Notes: generated by a model not told the origin, from the sequence alone. Positions 48,018 through 59,422 are shown, counted from the first letter of the stretch. The stretch: 64,000 bases of DNA from Phymorhynchus buccinoides (GCA_017654935.2 CM065694.1:3797441-3861440), one strand, 5' to 3'. Made by a program: numbers and translations.

Positions 48018-48166
48018 ACGAAAATCCGATTTAAAGTCCTCCGGCCTGGAACAGGCGCGCGTGGGACATTGATAGATGTAAAGATGGTGGGACGATTCTG
48101 GAGGTACTGCAATACATATACCAGGAAAATCCCAAGTTTTTAAATGATAAAGATATGATACGAATA
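48018..48166 (+). mobile_element. Family C copy
   Basis: CCTCCGGCCTGGAACAGGCG, AAAGATGGTGGGACGATTCTG and CAGGAAAATCCCAAGTTTTT; duplicated at 52861-52996 as part of the segmental duplication. Confidence 0.82.
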
Positions 48167-48842
48167 GTAATATCTCCTAATACAGTGTCTTATTCAATAG
48201 CTATGAAAGGCGTAATTCTACAAAACCATATGTAATTTAAAAACCTTTTTAAGCCATTAACATACATTTCTATGGCCATGAAATTGCTCAGTAATTCCAG
48301 TTACCTCGGATTGCTAGCACTTTGAAATGGAAACGCTGAAGAAAGTGTCATTTCATGCTTCTTTACTCACAATCTATACCACCTTCTCGATTCTTTCTTC
48401 ATTTTTATACATGCCCATGAAGAAACCCAGACATTTCATCACACTCGTGAAACTTGATTCTAAAAAAAAAAAGTCCAGAATTAGAAATCAGAAAAAAACT
48501 TGCAATATGGAAATTTGTCAACCAATACCTGAATAAAAAAAATAAAAAATTAGAAAAAAAAATAAAATTATACATGCTTTTTTTCAAATGCAATTATGAA
48601 ACTAGATACTCTCTTTGAACATTTGCATTCCAATACCTAAGTATATGTTTTAATGTGAATGCATAGGGGTACATATTTATCCTGTCCGTTGTAGCATTGT
48701 GTCCTCTTTGGATGTGTACCTGGTATGTTGATTGCACTGGCAAAAGAAAGAAATATTGGTGCTGTATTATTTTGCTCTTTTCTTTTATTAATAAGTTAGT
48801 ATTAGAAGGTAGTACATAATATACTTGCCTGTGCGTGTGCAC

Positions 48843-48847
<5 letters not shown>

Positions 48848-48888
<41 letters not shown>

Positions 48889-49016
48889 TGAGACATTAAA
48901 ATGTAACTAAATGGAAAGCACACAATTTCTGCTTAGCAAAAGAAAAATGTGATTCCAACGTTATACTTAAGATATGCGAGATCGAGTACATTATATACAA
49001 TTCTGCATTGTTATAT

Positions 49017-49070
<54 letters not shown>
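48848..49070. repeat. Two (GT)n arrays
   Basis: 48848-48887 and 49021-49070. Confidence 0.97.
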
Positions 49071-49071
<1 letters not shown>

Positions 49072-49754
49072 ACTTGTCAACACTTGAAGAATATGTTTGT
49101 TCCTGGACTTAAAAAACCCAACTTGTTTGTGTACATATTTTCTACTTTGTCTTGAAATGTGTAGTTAGCGATTGGTTTTATCAATTATTGTGCTGATAGT
49201 AATAAATGTGTGTCGAATTTCTGTGTATGAGTGTGTGCTCACCTGAGCACGCATGCGTTTGTGTTCCATCATTTAAACACTAAAACGAGAGAAGTGAGAT
49301 AAACATAAAAAAAGCACACAAGAAGGAAGAAATTATTCTCACACACAAAAGCCATACACGTTGCATTTACTCACACGTGTATTAATTGTGTTTGTGCGTG
49401 TGTGTGAAATTATCAGGTACCAAAATTCTAAATTTGCATTCTGAGGCAAACGCACACATAAATGTAAAATCTCATCTGAAGATACTTACGTGCACCCTTC
49501 ACTTCAAATGTATAAGTCATTGTATGCGCGCACATGCACAGAAACACACATATTTTCCTATTCAGTGTGCCTGATCATTTAAAAAAAATCTTTGTCTTTA
49601 TGGTTGGGGATCACTGCATATGAATATCAAAACCGTGTTTCTAAGGCACCTCTTTCAGCGTTGAATTTGAGTAGGAAGTGGCCATGTCCAAGTCTCCATG
49701 GTTATGCTCGGCTGCCATTCTGTTCGCCGTTTCCAACAAAAAATCAATGCTGAA
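49071..49754. other. Noncoding DNA
   Basis: Low-complexity CA/GT patches; no gene recognised. Confidence 0.4.
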
Positions 49755-50075
49755 ACTTCTTCTTCTGCGTTTCCAGGCCATATGGCCATAATGGGTAAGG
49801 TACATAATTATGTGTCCGGTTTTCAGTTTTTACTGGTCTCCCCGCTGCGTACAGCTGACACATTCCGATTTCGAAGGAGCTCTAAAATTATTTGGAAGAT
49901 TGTTTTGAAAAAAGGCAGGAGAATGGGCCAATAAGTCAGAAAGATAGTAGATGACAGAAAGCAAAGGAAAAAATGCAGAGTCAAAGAGAGTGGCAGATTA
50001 GAGGAAGTTACAAGCACAGAACTTCCAGAAGGTGGGGAACTATTTTTACGAAAGACCCCCCAGTATCCCCACGGG
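49755..50075 (+). mobile_element. Family E repeat, plus
   Basis: Inverted partner of 46440-46780: CATTCCGATTTCGAAGGAGC, AGGAGAATGGGCCAATAAGT and GAACTTCCAGAAGGTGGGGA. Confidence 0.8.
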
Positions 50076-50763
50076 GAGCAGTGCTGAAAAAAAAACACCA
50101 CAGCAACGAGGTTTGATATTCATACGCGGTGGTCCCCAGCCATACTAACAGTTTGAGGCTGGAACAACATACAGTATCCATTTACTGCACATCCGCACAA
50201 TAGAAAACGCATGTTTGTTCCATTTTGTTCAACTTTAATAGCATACAAGACCACATTGGTATTAAATGCTATGAGAACATACTTCAACGAAAACACAAAA
50301 GCCATTAATCCCAAGCCTTTGTCAAAGTTATGAAAAACCCATCATAAATCAAAATGGCACCTTGCCTTTTAAGAGATTTTTATTCCTCAATCTGCTGCGC
50401 TAGTTAAATTCATGAACAAATTAATCTTCTACATGTTACAATGTAGCAGTGATAGCAACAAACACTGTATTATTCAACGAGTTTCCCTGATCTTTTGGCA
50501 TGTATAGATGTTCCGGTGATCATTGCCATTGTAAATCATCAAAGTATTGTTTTTACTGGTATGTGTTTCCAGATCTGGCTGGAACAATATTCAACGTGAT
50601 GTAAATGATCATTGCCATTTTAGGTCGTAATAGTTACCCGTAGGAAACAGTGGAGGGGATGGAGGTCCACAAACACACCAAGATGTTACTCTCATATCCA
50701 AATCTAAAAATGTATGAAGGATAAACTCTCATATTCAAATCTACAAATCCAAAAAGCACATTA
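50076..50763. other. AT-rich noncoding DNA
   Basis: Two related stretches near 50515-50540 and 50606-50625 share GATCATTGCCATT. No gene. Confidence 0.4.
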
Positions 50764-51593
50764 TCATATTTTACGGACTATAAAGCAATACTTTTTTTCC
50801 TAGACTGAGACCCCTGCGCCATATAATGTGACTTGATAATATACAGGCATGAAAGTGGATGAAGATCAAAAAAGAGGAGATTTTTTCAGCCGAGAAATCC
50901 TTCCACCCGGATTTTCACCTAACGTCAGACATTTTGTTCAGCGGGGGGGGGGGGCAGAACGTTTCCCCCAATTTTTTTCCAGCACAAACATCTTTCAGGC
51001 ATCAAAGAATGAGATTTTGGGCAGCCAATAAATCCTTCCACATGGATTTTCACCTAACGTCGGTCCGAAGTTTTGTTCAGCGGGGGGGGGGGGGGGGGGG
51101 GGGGACCCAGAACGTTCCGCAAAATAAAATGTTCAGTCGATTTTTCAGCTAACTAATGTCTGAAGTTTTGTTCAGCAGGGAGGGGGGGCTAATCTATTCC
51201 AAAAATTTGGTTGGCACAAATATCCTTCCACCCACATTTTCAGCTAACATCGCTACTTTTGTTGAGCGGGAGGTACTCATTTTGCCTTCCTTCGCACAAA
51301 TGAAGCGAGTGAGCTAAAGCGACTTCCGGTTAACCAGTTTGAGAATCGCCAAATAGAGACTTGTAGATATAAGAATACGGCAAGATCAGTCCTTTACTTC
51401 TATACAAACATTTTTTTTTTTTTTTTTTTCCCGCGGAAGTTTTGAAAAAATTCCGCGGATTTTCCGCTAAACGCGAAATTCTTTCATGCCTGAATATAAT
51501 AAGAAACTATAATAACAGAATCTGAATTTTGTGTAAAACTTTGGGGGGTGCGCCTTATAATCAGGTGCGCCTTGTAGTCCGTAGAATATGGTA
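50764..51593. mobile_element. Family F MITE interrupted by another element
   Basis: CATATTTTACGGACTATAAA at the left and TAGTCCGTAGAATATGGTA at the right are inverted ends. Removing 50844-51492 plus one AATATA leaves about 170 bp that match the reverse complement of 56299-56457. Confidence 0.9.
50844..51492. mobile_element. 649-bp element with CAGGCATGAAAG inverted ends and AATATA target duplication
   Basis: Perfect 12-bp terminal repeats CAGGCATGAAAG / CTTTCATGCCTG. AATATA flanks both sides (50838-50843 and 51493-51498) but occurs once at the empty site. The interior is a diverged tandem repeat of about 110-150 bp (AAATCCTTCCACNNGGATTT, TTTTGTTCAGCGGGG), with poly-G runs and TTCCGCGGATTTTCCGC near the right end. 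Confidence 0.93.
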
Positions 51594-51736
51594 GTTTTTT
51601 TAAACTCTCATATGCAAATGAACTATGAAGGATGTTGCTTTCATATCCAAACCAACAGATATAGGAAGAAGGTTTCTTTCATATCAAACTCCCGCAAAAT
51701 AGATCAAGGATGTTACTCTCGTACTCACAAATATAT

Positions 51737-51857
51737 TAAAGACCCCCCACATCACGTGTCACATTCCCTCTTATGCTGGGAAGATTTCTTACTAACTATA
51801 AGAGGGAAAACACGTAAAAAAACGTGATTTTGACACGTGACGTGGTGGGTCTTTATA
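51737..51857. mobile_element. MITE family B, snapback derivative
   Basis: Both ends carry the same family B end: AAAGACCCCCCACATCACGT at the left and GACGTGGTGGGTCTTTA at the right, and both have CCCTCTTAT. The other family end is absent. Confidence 0.83.
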
Positions 51858-52473
51858 AGAGAACTTTCATAATCGGACTACCAGACATCGATCAAGTTAT
51901 TCACATGCGAAGAGAGTACAAAACAGTTGTGCATTGGCATTGGCAATATCATTCTAAAGGCAGAAAGAGGAAGTGAAAAGGAGAATGAGTGAGGGTGTAA
52001 GATAAAGAAAAATACAACCAAGAAAGAAAAAGTGATTACAGAAAATGAGCAGGTCCTCCACAGAATCCACAGTCAATAAGGGAAGCAGATATAGTTCAAC
52101 TTTGACTGGGTCTGTTAATTATGTGTCATCACCTTTTGTTTTTAAGCCCTCTTAGTTTGGTACAATATCAAACACTTCGTCCATTTCATTTGATTTTCTT
52201 CATCAAAACAGAACTTGTGATTTAAAACCTAAAACCACAAACTTCAGTTTGGATTTTTTTGTTTTGAGAACAAAATCTGACATCATGTCACGATTTTTTA
52301 ATTTTGAGAAGAAGCGCTCACGCTAAAAAACCCACCTGTTAACAAGTGCTTAACATTAACACACACACATACGCTCCGTTTTTCACACTCATATGCTTCT
52401 AGAGAAAGAGAACTAATACTGCCAGGTACTTTTGGAATAATTGCATGGGCGCTTCTACAAAATCCTGGATTAC
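51858..52473. other. Noncoding DNA
   Basis: No gene recognised. Confidence 0.4.
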
Positions 52474-52678
52474 CAGAAGAGCAGACGATGTAAAAAACGA
52501 GGAGGAATACAACCACCTGAACCGGAGCAGCAGGCTGGGATCAGGAGAGGCTGGAGACAGGGAGGGGCCTGAAGGGGCAGGCAGGAACAGCGGTAGTAGC
52601 GGCAAGAGGCCGCGAGGACCGGAGAATTATGACCACTTGGACATGGTGGACACCTTAAACAAGGCTCCAAGATCGTAA
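52474..52678 (+). pseudogene. Orphan duplicate of the receptor tail exon end
   Basis: It repeats the last 65 or so residues of the receptor tail, including EEYNHL and ENYDHL, with the frame intact to the stop. The start is truncated; TTACCAG before it resembles an acceptor, but no upstream coding exon is evident. A few amino-acid changes (GAEGADRN to GPEGAGRN) separate the copies. Confidence 0.85.
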
Positions 52679-53549
52679 GGCCGGGTTCACATTAGACGCG
52701 TAAGTTCCGTACGGAAAACCCTACATAAGTGGAAGGAAGAAGGATAAAAGTTTACGTGTTCCACTTTATTTATGGATTGCGCACAGGTTTCCGCATGGAA
52801 TATCCGCTTATTATGTGTGTACACGGCCCTAAGTATGTATTAATTACTCCTAACGAAAATCCGATTTAAAGTCCTCCGGCCTGGAACAGGCGTGTATGGG
52901 ACATTGATAGATGTAAAGATGGTGGGACGATTCTGGAGGTACTGCAATACATATACCAGGAAAATCCCGAGTTTTTAAATGATAAAGATATGATACGAAT
53001 AGTAATATCTCCTAATACAGCGTCTTCAATAGCTATGAAAGGCGTAATTCTACAAAACCATATGAAATTTAAAAACCTTTTTAAGCCATTAACATACATT
53101 TCTATGGCCATGAAATTGCTCAGTAATTCCAGTTACCTCGGATTGCTAGCACTTTGAAATGGAAACGCTGAAGAAAGTGTCATTTCATGCTTCTTTACTC
53201 ACAATCTATACCATCTTCTCGATTCTTTCTTCATTTTTATACATGCCCATGAAGAAACCCAGACATTTCATCACACTCATGAAACATTAACATGATTCTA
53301 AAAAAAAAATGTCCAGAATTAGAAATCAGAAAAAACCTTGCAATATGGAAATTTGTCAACCAATACCTGAATTAAAAAAAAATTTGAAAAAAAAAAAAAT
53401 TATACATGCTTTTTTTCAAATGCAATTATGAAACTAGATACTCTCTTTGAACATTTGCATTCCAATACCTAAGTATATGTTTTAATGTGAATGCATAGGG
53501 GTACATATTTATCCTGTCCGTTGTAGCATTGTGTCCTCTTTGGATGTGT
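52474..53549 (+). repeat. Segmental duplication, copy 2
   Basis: Direct copy of 47595-48717. It ends at TCTTTGGATGTGT, and the piggyBac fragment begins within three bases. Confidence 0.95.
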
Positions 53550-53551
53550 GA

Positions 53552-54160
53552 GACAAGAAGGACGTCTTCACCCTGTCCACTCTCCACAGACCCTGCCTTG
53601 AACGCGTACGATGCAGATATGAGGAAAAGGACAAACCCAAATCAGTGATTGAATACATCAAGCACATGGCCGGGGTGGACCACAGCGACCAGCTTCTCTC
53701 CTACTTCCCCATGCACAGGAAGACCCTGAAGTGGTGGAAGAAGCCCTTCTTCCACCTCCTGACCCTCTGCACCGTCCAGGCCAACATCATCCTCAACAAA
53801 CACAGGAAGGCCCATGGCAGAAAGGCGATGCCCCTGGACCAAATGGTGAGGTCCCTCCTGAGGGATCTGCCTTCTGTTCAAGTGGAGGCCCCTGAGGGTG
53901 CTGCCAACGGTCCTGCCCTCCCCATGGCAAGGCTGACAGCTCGCCATTTCCCCGAGTTGATCCCCCCCACACCTTCCAACCAAACGCCACGCAAGAACTG
54001 TGTGGTGTGCTACGCCCGGGACAAGGCCAGGGGCCTCTCTGTTGCCCAGCTGAAGAACCAGGCCAAGCGGACCAGGTACAGGTGCAGGGACTGCGACAAG
54101 GTACTGTGTGCCGCACCTTGCTTCGGGGACTACCACATGAAGAAAAACTATCTGCTGTAA
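53552..54160 (+). pseudogene. 5'-truncated piggyBac-type transposase
   Basis: The frame is open from 53552 to the TAA at 54160. DKKDVFTLSTLH at the start, then YIKHMAGVDHSDQLLSYFPM, carry the conserved GVDxxDQ signature with the third catalytic aspartate. RKTLKWWKKPFFHLL and a NIILNKHRK stretch follow, as in PGBD-type proteins. The C-terminus is a cysteine-rich zinc-binding domain: NCVVC, then RYRCRDCDKVLCAAPCFGDYH. The first half with the other catalytic aspartates is missing, so the copy cannot be active. The lack of stops suggests recent truncation or a kept domain. Confidence 0.93.
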
Positions 54161-55070
54161 TCACAAAGTCTACTGCAGCGCCTTGTAAATAATTATGTAT
54201 ATAGGACTGTTTTCTAAACCATAAGTGAAGGAATGATTGATGTGCGGTAGTGACATGTGATTTTTTTTAAATTACTAAGGACATTTTTTCTTACCATATC
54301 AATTTAGTTTTGTCGTGTGTGAATTAAATAGCATAGTGACTTTTCTTCAAAATGTGTTGATAGGGCAAAATATGTAAGAGAATGATATACTGTGTACTGT
54401 GAGTGATTTTTTTTTATTGCCTTTTTTGGTGAAAAAAATAGTGATCCTCTACCGATTTTGTTGGCTTTTTGCTGATTTTGTTTGCATTATTGCAACGAAC
54501 AACCTGAATGCATTCAACAGCAGTATCGTGTTCTATGATTGATCAGTGTTACGATAATTGTGTGTGCGTGATTTCTGTGTGTTTTTTTCCAACATTTTTT
54601 TGTTTCCTTTCACTCAAGTCATAATTTGACTTTTCTAGATTTCGTTAGTGAATAATTTGAAGAAAAAATAGTACTTGTGACTATGATATTCTGTACAAAA
54701 AAATATTGGTTTTGTGCATTTTTTTTATACTTTTCATAACACTGTTGACCAGAACCCAAGACCTGATTCATAAAATCTGAATGGGATTCATGTTCGGCAG
54801 ATTATTGCTTCAAAAACATTGGAAAAACACTTCATATCGTTTTGTGTGCTCGTGTTATCTTGCATATGGATTATACGTTCATTCCTGGATGATATAAAGG
54901 TAAGATTGAAGCTTTGTTTTCCCGTTCTACCCCTATTTTGGTGTTGTGCAGAATATAACAGAATGTAAACAACTTTTTTTTTTACCCCATAACCTTTGTT
55001 ACTTTAAGAGGAAACCATGGCTACACCATATCAGAAATCGAATACAGAATACCATAACCACATAGTTCAG
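54161..55070. other. AT-rich sequence downstream of the transposase
   Basis: Probably 3' UTR of the piggyBac-type element, grading into noncoding DNA. I could not place a terminal repeat. Confidence 0.45.
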
Positions 55071-55139
55071 TGTTTGCTCTTTGTTTTGATACCAAACACT
55101 TTATGGTTTGCTTTGGTTTAGCTATCGTACAAAAATTCC

Positions 55140-55262
55140 GAAAAGTGACAAAATACGCCGTCTGCAGCCTTAATCAGTGGATGGTGCTTCCCGTCGCGGC
55201 GGAAGTGGAAGTCTGGCACTGGTACCGTCGTCATTGTGTTAAGTGGGAGGGAGTTGTATAAG
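55140..55262. promoter_or_regulatory. Short CpG-rich patch with ETS-like site
   Basis: Around 55190-55230 there are about eight CpG in 85 bp and GGCGGAAGTGGAAG, which contains the ETS core CGGAAGTG. It is unlike the AT-rich surroundings. No gene start is evident, so promoter function is a guess. Confidence 0.25.
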
Positions 55263-55319
55263 GGAGGTAATTTTAATGCTTACAAAAGAAGGGCAATGTC
55301 TCAGAGAAGTAGGTCTTAA

Positions 55320-55569
55320 CCCTTTCGCCCCCAGCCATTTTTCAGCAAAAAAATGCCATTAACCTCAATTAAACTTACCTGGGTAGAGAAAAAAATGTGT
55401 CTGTAATATTGGGGATTCTTCTCCGACATATTTAAAGTAAGGCCTATCCTTACCTCCCAAAATTAAGAGAATAGGGTCTTTGGATAACAGACCCTGATTT
55501 GATGCCTTTTAGACACATGGGTGTTAAAAATTCATTGTGGTGCAAAAATTCCACGTTGGCGGTGAAAGA
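55320..55569. mobile_element. piggyBac-like MITE, second copy
   Basis: TTAA precedes CCCTTTCGCCCCCAGCC, and the right end GGCGGTGAAAGAG matches the other copy with one change. Confidence 0.78.
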
Positions 55570-55610
55570 GTTTTGTGCGAGGGAGCCCAAATAGGGAAGG
55601 TCTTAATAGG

Positions 55611-55838
55611 TCTTAAAGACCCATTAGATCCCGTGTCAAAATCATGTGTTTTCCCTCTTATAGCTGGTAAGGAATCCTGTTTTGACCAGGTTTGACTCCT
55701 ATTGCCCCAAAATTCCAAACGAAACATCATTTTAAAATAGCAGCCTCAATTTTAAGTTGGGGAATTTGTATGTGGGTCACAGCTACCCAGAAAAAAAAAC
55801 AAGGGACTTAAACGTGGTGGGTCAGTGGGTCCTTAATA
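55611..55838 (-). mobile_element. MITE family B, minus
   Basis: TCTTAAAGACCCATTAGATC to GGGTCAGTGGGTCCTTAA. Confidence 0.85.
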
Positions 55839-56087
55839 TGTATTGCATACATACATGGATATATATCATTGAACTGCATCCTAACTGCTCAAAATTTTAA
55901 AAACAAACTTTCCCACAAATTCCTTTCATCCTTTAAATTGACTTGATTGCGAAATGACAGCTAAAATCTAAAATCAATTACGACAATCAGCTGAGATCAA
56001 ATTTGTGTAAAATATGCATGTGGTAACAACATCGGCATTATTAGTATAGATAATATTACCATACACTTTCATTTCTGTGAACTGTAC

Positions 56088-56265
56088 CTGAAATCTTTGG
56101 GAACTTCGATATTCTGCACCGTTTCTTCATTCTCTTCGGGGACAGGTCTGTATTTGTTAAACTCTTCAGGTAAGAGGTAGTTTCTGCGTGGCCTCAGCTG
56201 GCGCGATAGTCGTGCTTTGGTGAAATAGGGTGTGCGATACCACCTGACCTGCAAGCTCAGTGCTG
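56088..56265 (-). CDS. Internal exon of an unrecognised host gene
   Basis: Minus-strand acceptor TTTTATTACAG|CAGCAC and donor GATTTCAG|GTACAG bound 178 nt, phase 1 to phase 2, open throughout. It encodes ALSLQVRWYRTPYFTKARLS, then RQLRPRRNYLLPEEFNKY and an acidic RPVPEENEETVQNIEVPKDF end. The first part is rich in Arg, Lys and Tyr, the end is acidic, and there is no transposon signature. The basic stretch would suit a mitochondrial or RNA-binding protein, but I do not recognise the family. No partner exon was found. Confidence 0.6.
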
Positions 56266-56298
56266 CTGTAATAAAACAAAGCACATAAAAAAGAAATA

Positions 56299-56457
56299 CC
56301 GTACTTTTCTGACTATAATGCGCACCCTTCCCCACAAATTTCACACAAAATTCAGATTCTGTTACTATATTTTCTTACTATATTATCAGTCACATTATAA
56401 GGCGCAGGGGTCTCAGTCTGGGAAAAAATATCGCCTTATAGTCCGTAAAATATGGTA
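56299..56457. mobile_element. Family F MITE, uninterrupted
   Basis: TACCGTACTTTTCTGACTAT at the left and ATAGTCCGTAAAATATGGTA at the right. It is the empty-site reference for 50764-51593. Confidence 0.9.
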
Positions 56458-56695
56458 GATTATTGAAACTTTAATGATAACTAAATTTATTCCAATGTAA
56501 CAAAACAATATTTTGAATATCTTAAATTTTACTTATAACCCTTGGGTTTTTTCTCTAAGCTTTTCCAAAACTAAGTGTGCTTATTAGAAATTCAGTGTAT
56601 GCCAATGCTGTGTGTGTACTGTAGTATATCATCTACAGGTTGTGCATGTGAGTATTGTGACTGAGTCAGTGAGTGTATATTTGAGAGAATTACAA

Positions 56696-56728
56696 TGTGT
56701 GTGTGTGTGTGTGTGTGTGCCGGTGCGT

Positions 56729-56761
<33 letters not shown>

Positions 56762-56852
56762 CGTGCGTGCGTGTGCGTGCGTGTGGTGTGTGCGTGTGCG
56801 TGCGTGTGTGTGTGTGTGCGTGTGTGTGTGCGTGCGCGTGTGTGTGTGTGTA
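56696..56852. repeat. (GT)n with GCGT variants
   Basis: GT-rich low-complexity tract. Confidence 0.97.
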
Positions 56853-57130
56853 ACACTAATAACAATAACTTGTCATTCAGTCTTTTCAGGCCTTTTGGCC
56901 CATAGGCGTGATAGGGAAACGAGAAGTGAAACAAACACATACAATAAAATTAAAATAATAAAACATCAATATACAACACTAATTATTCAGATCCAAAAAC
57001 AAAACATACAAATCAACAAGACATGGGTGCCACATCAACTGATCAAAACAGTAAAGAGTCCAATATTACACCACAAGTCGGCCTACATCTACAAGTGCTT
57101 TAGTCCAATGTCAGCAGATGTGTGTGACTC

Positions 57131-57363
57131 GATGGCTTGGAGTCAAAACGGACTATGTTTAGATAGTCCATTGACGTATTATTTGATTTATTACAAAAAC
57201 TAATAACTTGTATCAAACAATGACTGCAGAAATATACAAAGGGGGTTTTGCTTTTTATATTTCAACAGTCTTTTTTGTTATACAAGTTATTAGTTTTTCG
57301 TAATAAGTTCAATAATATGTCAATGGACTATCCAAAGATAGTCCGTTTTGACTCCAAGCCATC
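57131..57363. mobile_element. Inverted-repeat element, about 233 bp
   Basis: GATGGCTTGGAGTCAAAACG pairs with CGTTTTGACTCCAAGCCATC-type sequence at the right end; GATAGTCCATTGAC and CTAATAACTTGTAT extend the stem. Confidence 0.9.
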
Positions 57364-57589
57364 GTCACTGTGTGGGGTGGGGTGGGTGGGTGGGTGTAAG
57401 TGAGTGTGTTCTCCTTCCACCTGGGGATGTTTAAGTTTATCCTGCCTCGCACCCACCGGTCTTCATTCAGATCATTACTATGGCGCACAGGATCCGTGCT
57501 ATGTGAATTCGTGCCATCCATCCTACCGACACAACACAGCCTACACATACAGAATAGTGGGATCGGCATTACGTTCGCACACAGGACCT

Positions 57590-57760
57590 TGGTTTTAACT
57601 CATCCAAAGGACTTTTTTCGCTGATGTCAGTTGTCACACACTGTCAGATTACCCATTTACACCTGGGTGGAGTGAGGAAAATAGGAGTAAAGTGCCTTTC
57701 CCAAGGACACACAACTGCAACCGGAGCTGGGTTTGAACCCTCAGTCCACATACTCTGATA
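57590..57760. mobile_element. Old interspersed repeat
   Basis: CACACTGTCAGATTACCCAT, TTTACACCTGGGTGG and TTTCCCAAGGACACACAACT then GGGTTTGAACCCTCAGTCC resemble a widespread tRNA-like repeat; identity is from general recollection. Confidence 0.5.
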
Positions 57761-57822
57761 CTGATACTCCCAAACTTGATGGAGTACGAGCCAGCGACAT
57801 GTATGTGTGTGAGTGTCAAAGA

Positions 57823-57842
57823 AGTCAAGTCAAGTCAAGTCA
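57823..57842. repeat. (AAGTC)n
   Basis: Short pentanucleotide run. Confidence 0.9.
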
Positions 57843-58017
57843 AAATGATCTTTATTGAGGATAAAGGAGTAAGCTTGACAGCTTTTTTTCATCCTGTCCT
57901 CAGAATGAAAAGTAATACGAAAGCAACTCGAAAAATAACTCAACATGCAAAACAAAACATTCCAAACTACTAAACATTAGCCTAATAAGTTATAACGCAT
58001 TGAAATAACTCTATTGA

Positions 58018-58138
58018 GAGAGAGAGAGAGATGATGAGAGAGAGAGAGAGAGAGCGAGAGACGAGAGCGAGGAGAGAGAGAGGAGAGGAGAGGAGACGAG
58101 TGAGAGAGAGAGGAGAGGAGAGGAGAGAGAGAGAGAGA
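58018..58138. repeat. (GA)n with GAGGA and GACGA variants
   Basis: GA-rich tract. Confidence 0.96.
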
Positions 58139-58586
58139 TATGAATGGGATATTGACAGTGAAATGTGGTTGTCCCTTGCCCATTTCATTTCCTCCCCATC
58201 ACCCATATTAACAAATGTCCCGGACACAATGGAACAAAGCAAAGAACAATCAAAGTATAAACATTGTAAAGTATCAATTAAAAGGACATATCCCGACGGA
58301 ATAGGTGCTAAATTTCTAAAGTTAGAGACTAATTCATAGGGTTTCTAACATATGAAATTTAAGTGCTTTCATAAATGTCTGTCTTGATGTACACGATTTT
58401 AAATTAAAAGATAAATTGTTCCACGCCGTACAGCCGGAGTACACCGGTGTGGGTGTGTGGGTGTGTGTAATGAGACAGTGTCTCTGTGTGTACACATAGG
58501 TGTGCATGTGTCTGTAAGTCTGTGTGTATGTATCATTGTGTGTGGCATTGTCATGTGTGTGAGTGCGTGTGAGGTTTGCTGGAGAT

Positions 58587-58690
58587 TTATTTGGAGACTA
58601 CCAACACAAAGGTGCTGATGGTCTTGGCCTGCACAGCTTCCTGGGGCAGCTCGTTCCAGTCCCGGAAGGTGATGAAGCGTGGGGGGCGGT
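58587..58690 (-). pseudogene. LINE C-terminal fragment
   Basis: The minus strand encodes RFITFRDWNELPQEAVQAKT and then ISTFVLVVSK before a TAA at 58587-58589. It corresponds to the last 30 residues of the LINE family at 10247-11024 (FPRTIPDWNMLPQDAVEAET). Confidence 0.8.
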
Positions 58691-58766
58691 TGCGTTAGAC
58701 AGTAAATTGTTCTTCTATTCGGGGCCTACGATCATAATAAATTGATCATTCTGACACCCTGCTTGT

Positions 58767-59012
58767 GTGTGTGCGTGTTTTCTTCTTTTTCTTCTTTTCC
58801 CTATAGCAACCGCAGTCACTGCTGACTATTATGTCGCTGTATTTGGGAGGATCTACGGGAATGCGCAAGACAACTATCAAGAAGAAGGAAGTGGACAGGA
58901 GAAAAAGAAGAAATACAGAAAGCTTGGCCCAGACAGCCAGGTCCCGCTAATCGGTCCCCAACATGATGCCGCGCCAAGCGAGAGAATGACCCAGCCAGCC
59001 AGGTCCCGCTAA
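58767..59012 (+). other. Open frame of doubtful reality
   Basis: There is an acceptor-like CTTTTCCCTATAG before CAACCGCAG, and the frame stays open to 59012. Its second half overlaps, antisense, what looks like the 3' UTR of the neighbouring LINE fragment, including a duplicated CCAGGTCCCGCTAATCGG. I treat it as non-genic. Confidence 0.3.
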
Positions 59013-59116
59013 TCGGGCCCCAACGTGATGCCGCGTCATTGGGAAGAATAAAATAAAGGAAAATGAACTAAAAATAAATTAAAATGAACTAAAGAAAAAG
59101 AGAGAAGGGAGTGTAG

Positions 59117-59280
59117 TTACTGTGATTTGGAGACCCAGGACACAAAAGTGCCCAAGGTCCTCGCCTCAACAGCCTGTTCTGGGAGGTTGTTCCATGCCTT
59201 GATGGTACGTGGCAGGAAACTTGCTTGCCTGTATTGGGTACGGCAGTAGGTCTGGGCCAGCTGCTTGGGCCCCAGTTGGG
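59117..59280 (-). pseudogene. LINE C-terminal fragment
   Basis: The minus strand reads YRQASFLPRTIKAWNNLPEQ and then AVEARTLGTFVSWVSKSQ before a stop. It is the same family as 10247-11024, cut at about 59280. Confidence 0.87.
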
Positions 59281-59336
59281 GTGTGCTCGACGTTCGCGCT
59301 GTGGCGTGTGTATCGTGTATACAGTATGACATGCAT

Positions 59337-59375
59337 GTGTGTGTGTGTGTGTGTTTCTCACTTTGCATCTGCCAC

Positions 59376-59422
<47 letters not shown>

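Larger units (their letters stand above)
47595..48717 (+). repeat. Segmental duplication, copy 1
   Basis: Begins inside the tail exon and ends at TCTTTGGATGTGT. It aligns with 52474-53549 with few substitutions. About 50 bp near 47875-47930 are missing in copy 2. Confidence 0.95.

Noticed and set aside
55070..55261. Plus-strand frame of 63 codons
   Set aside because: No splice or domain support; only the CpG-rich patch within it is mentioned, at low confidence.
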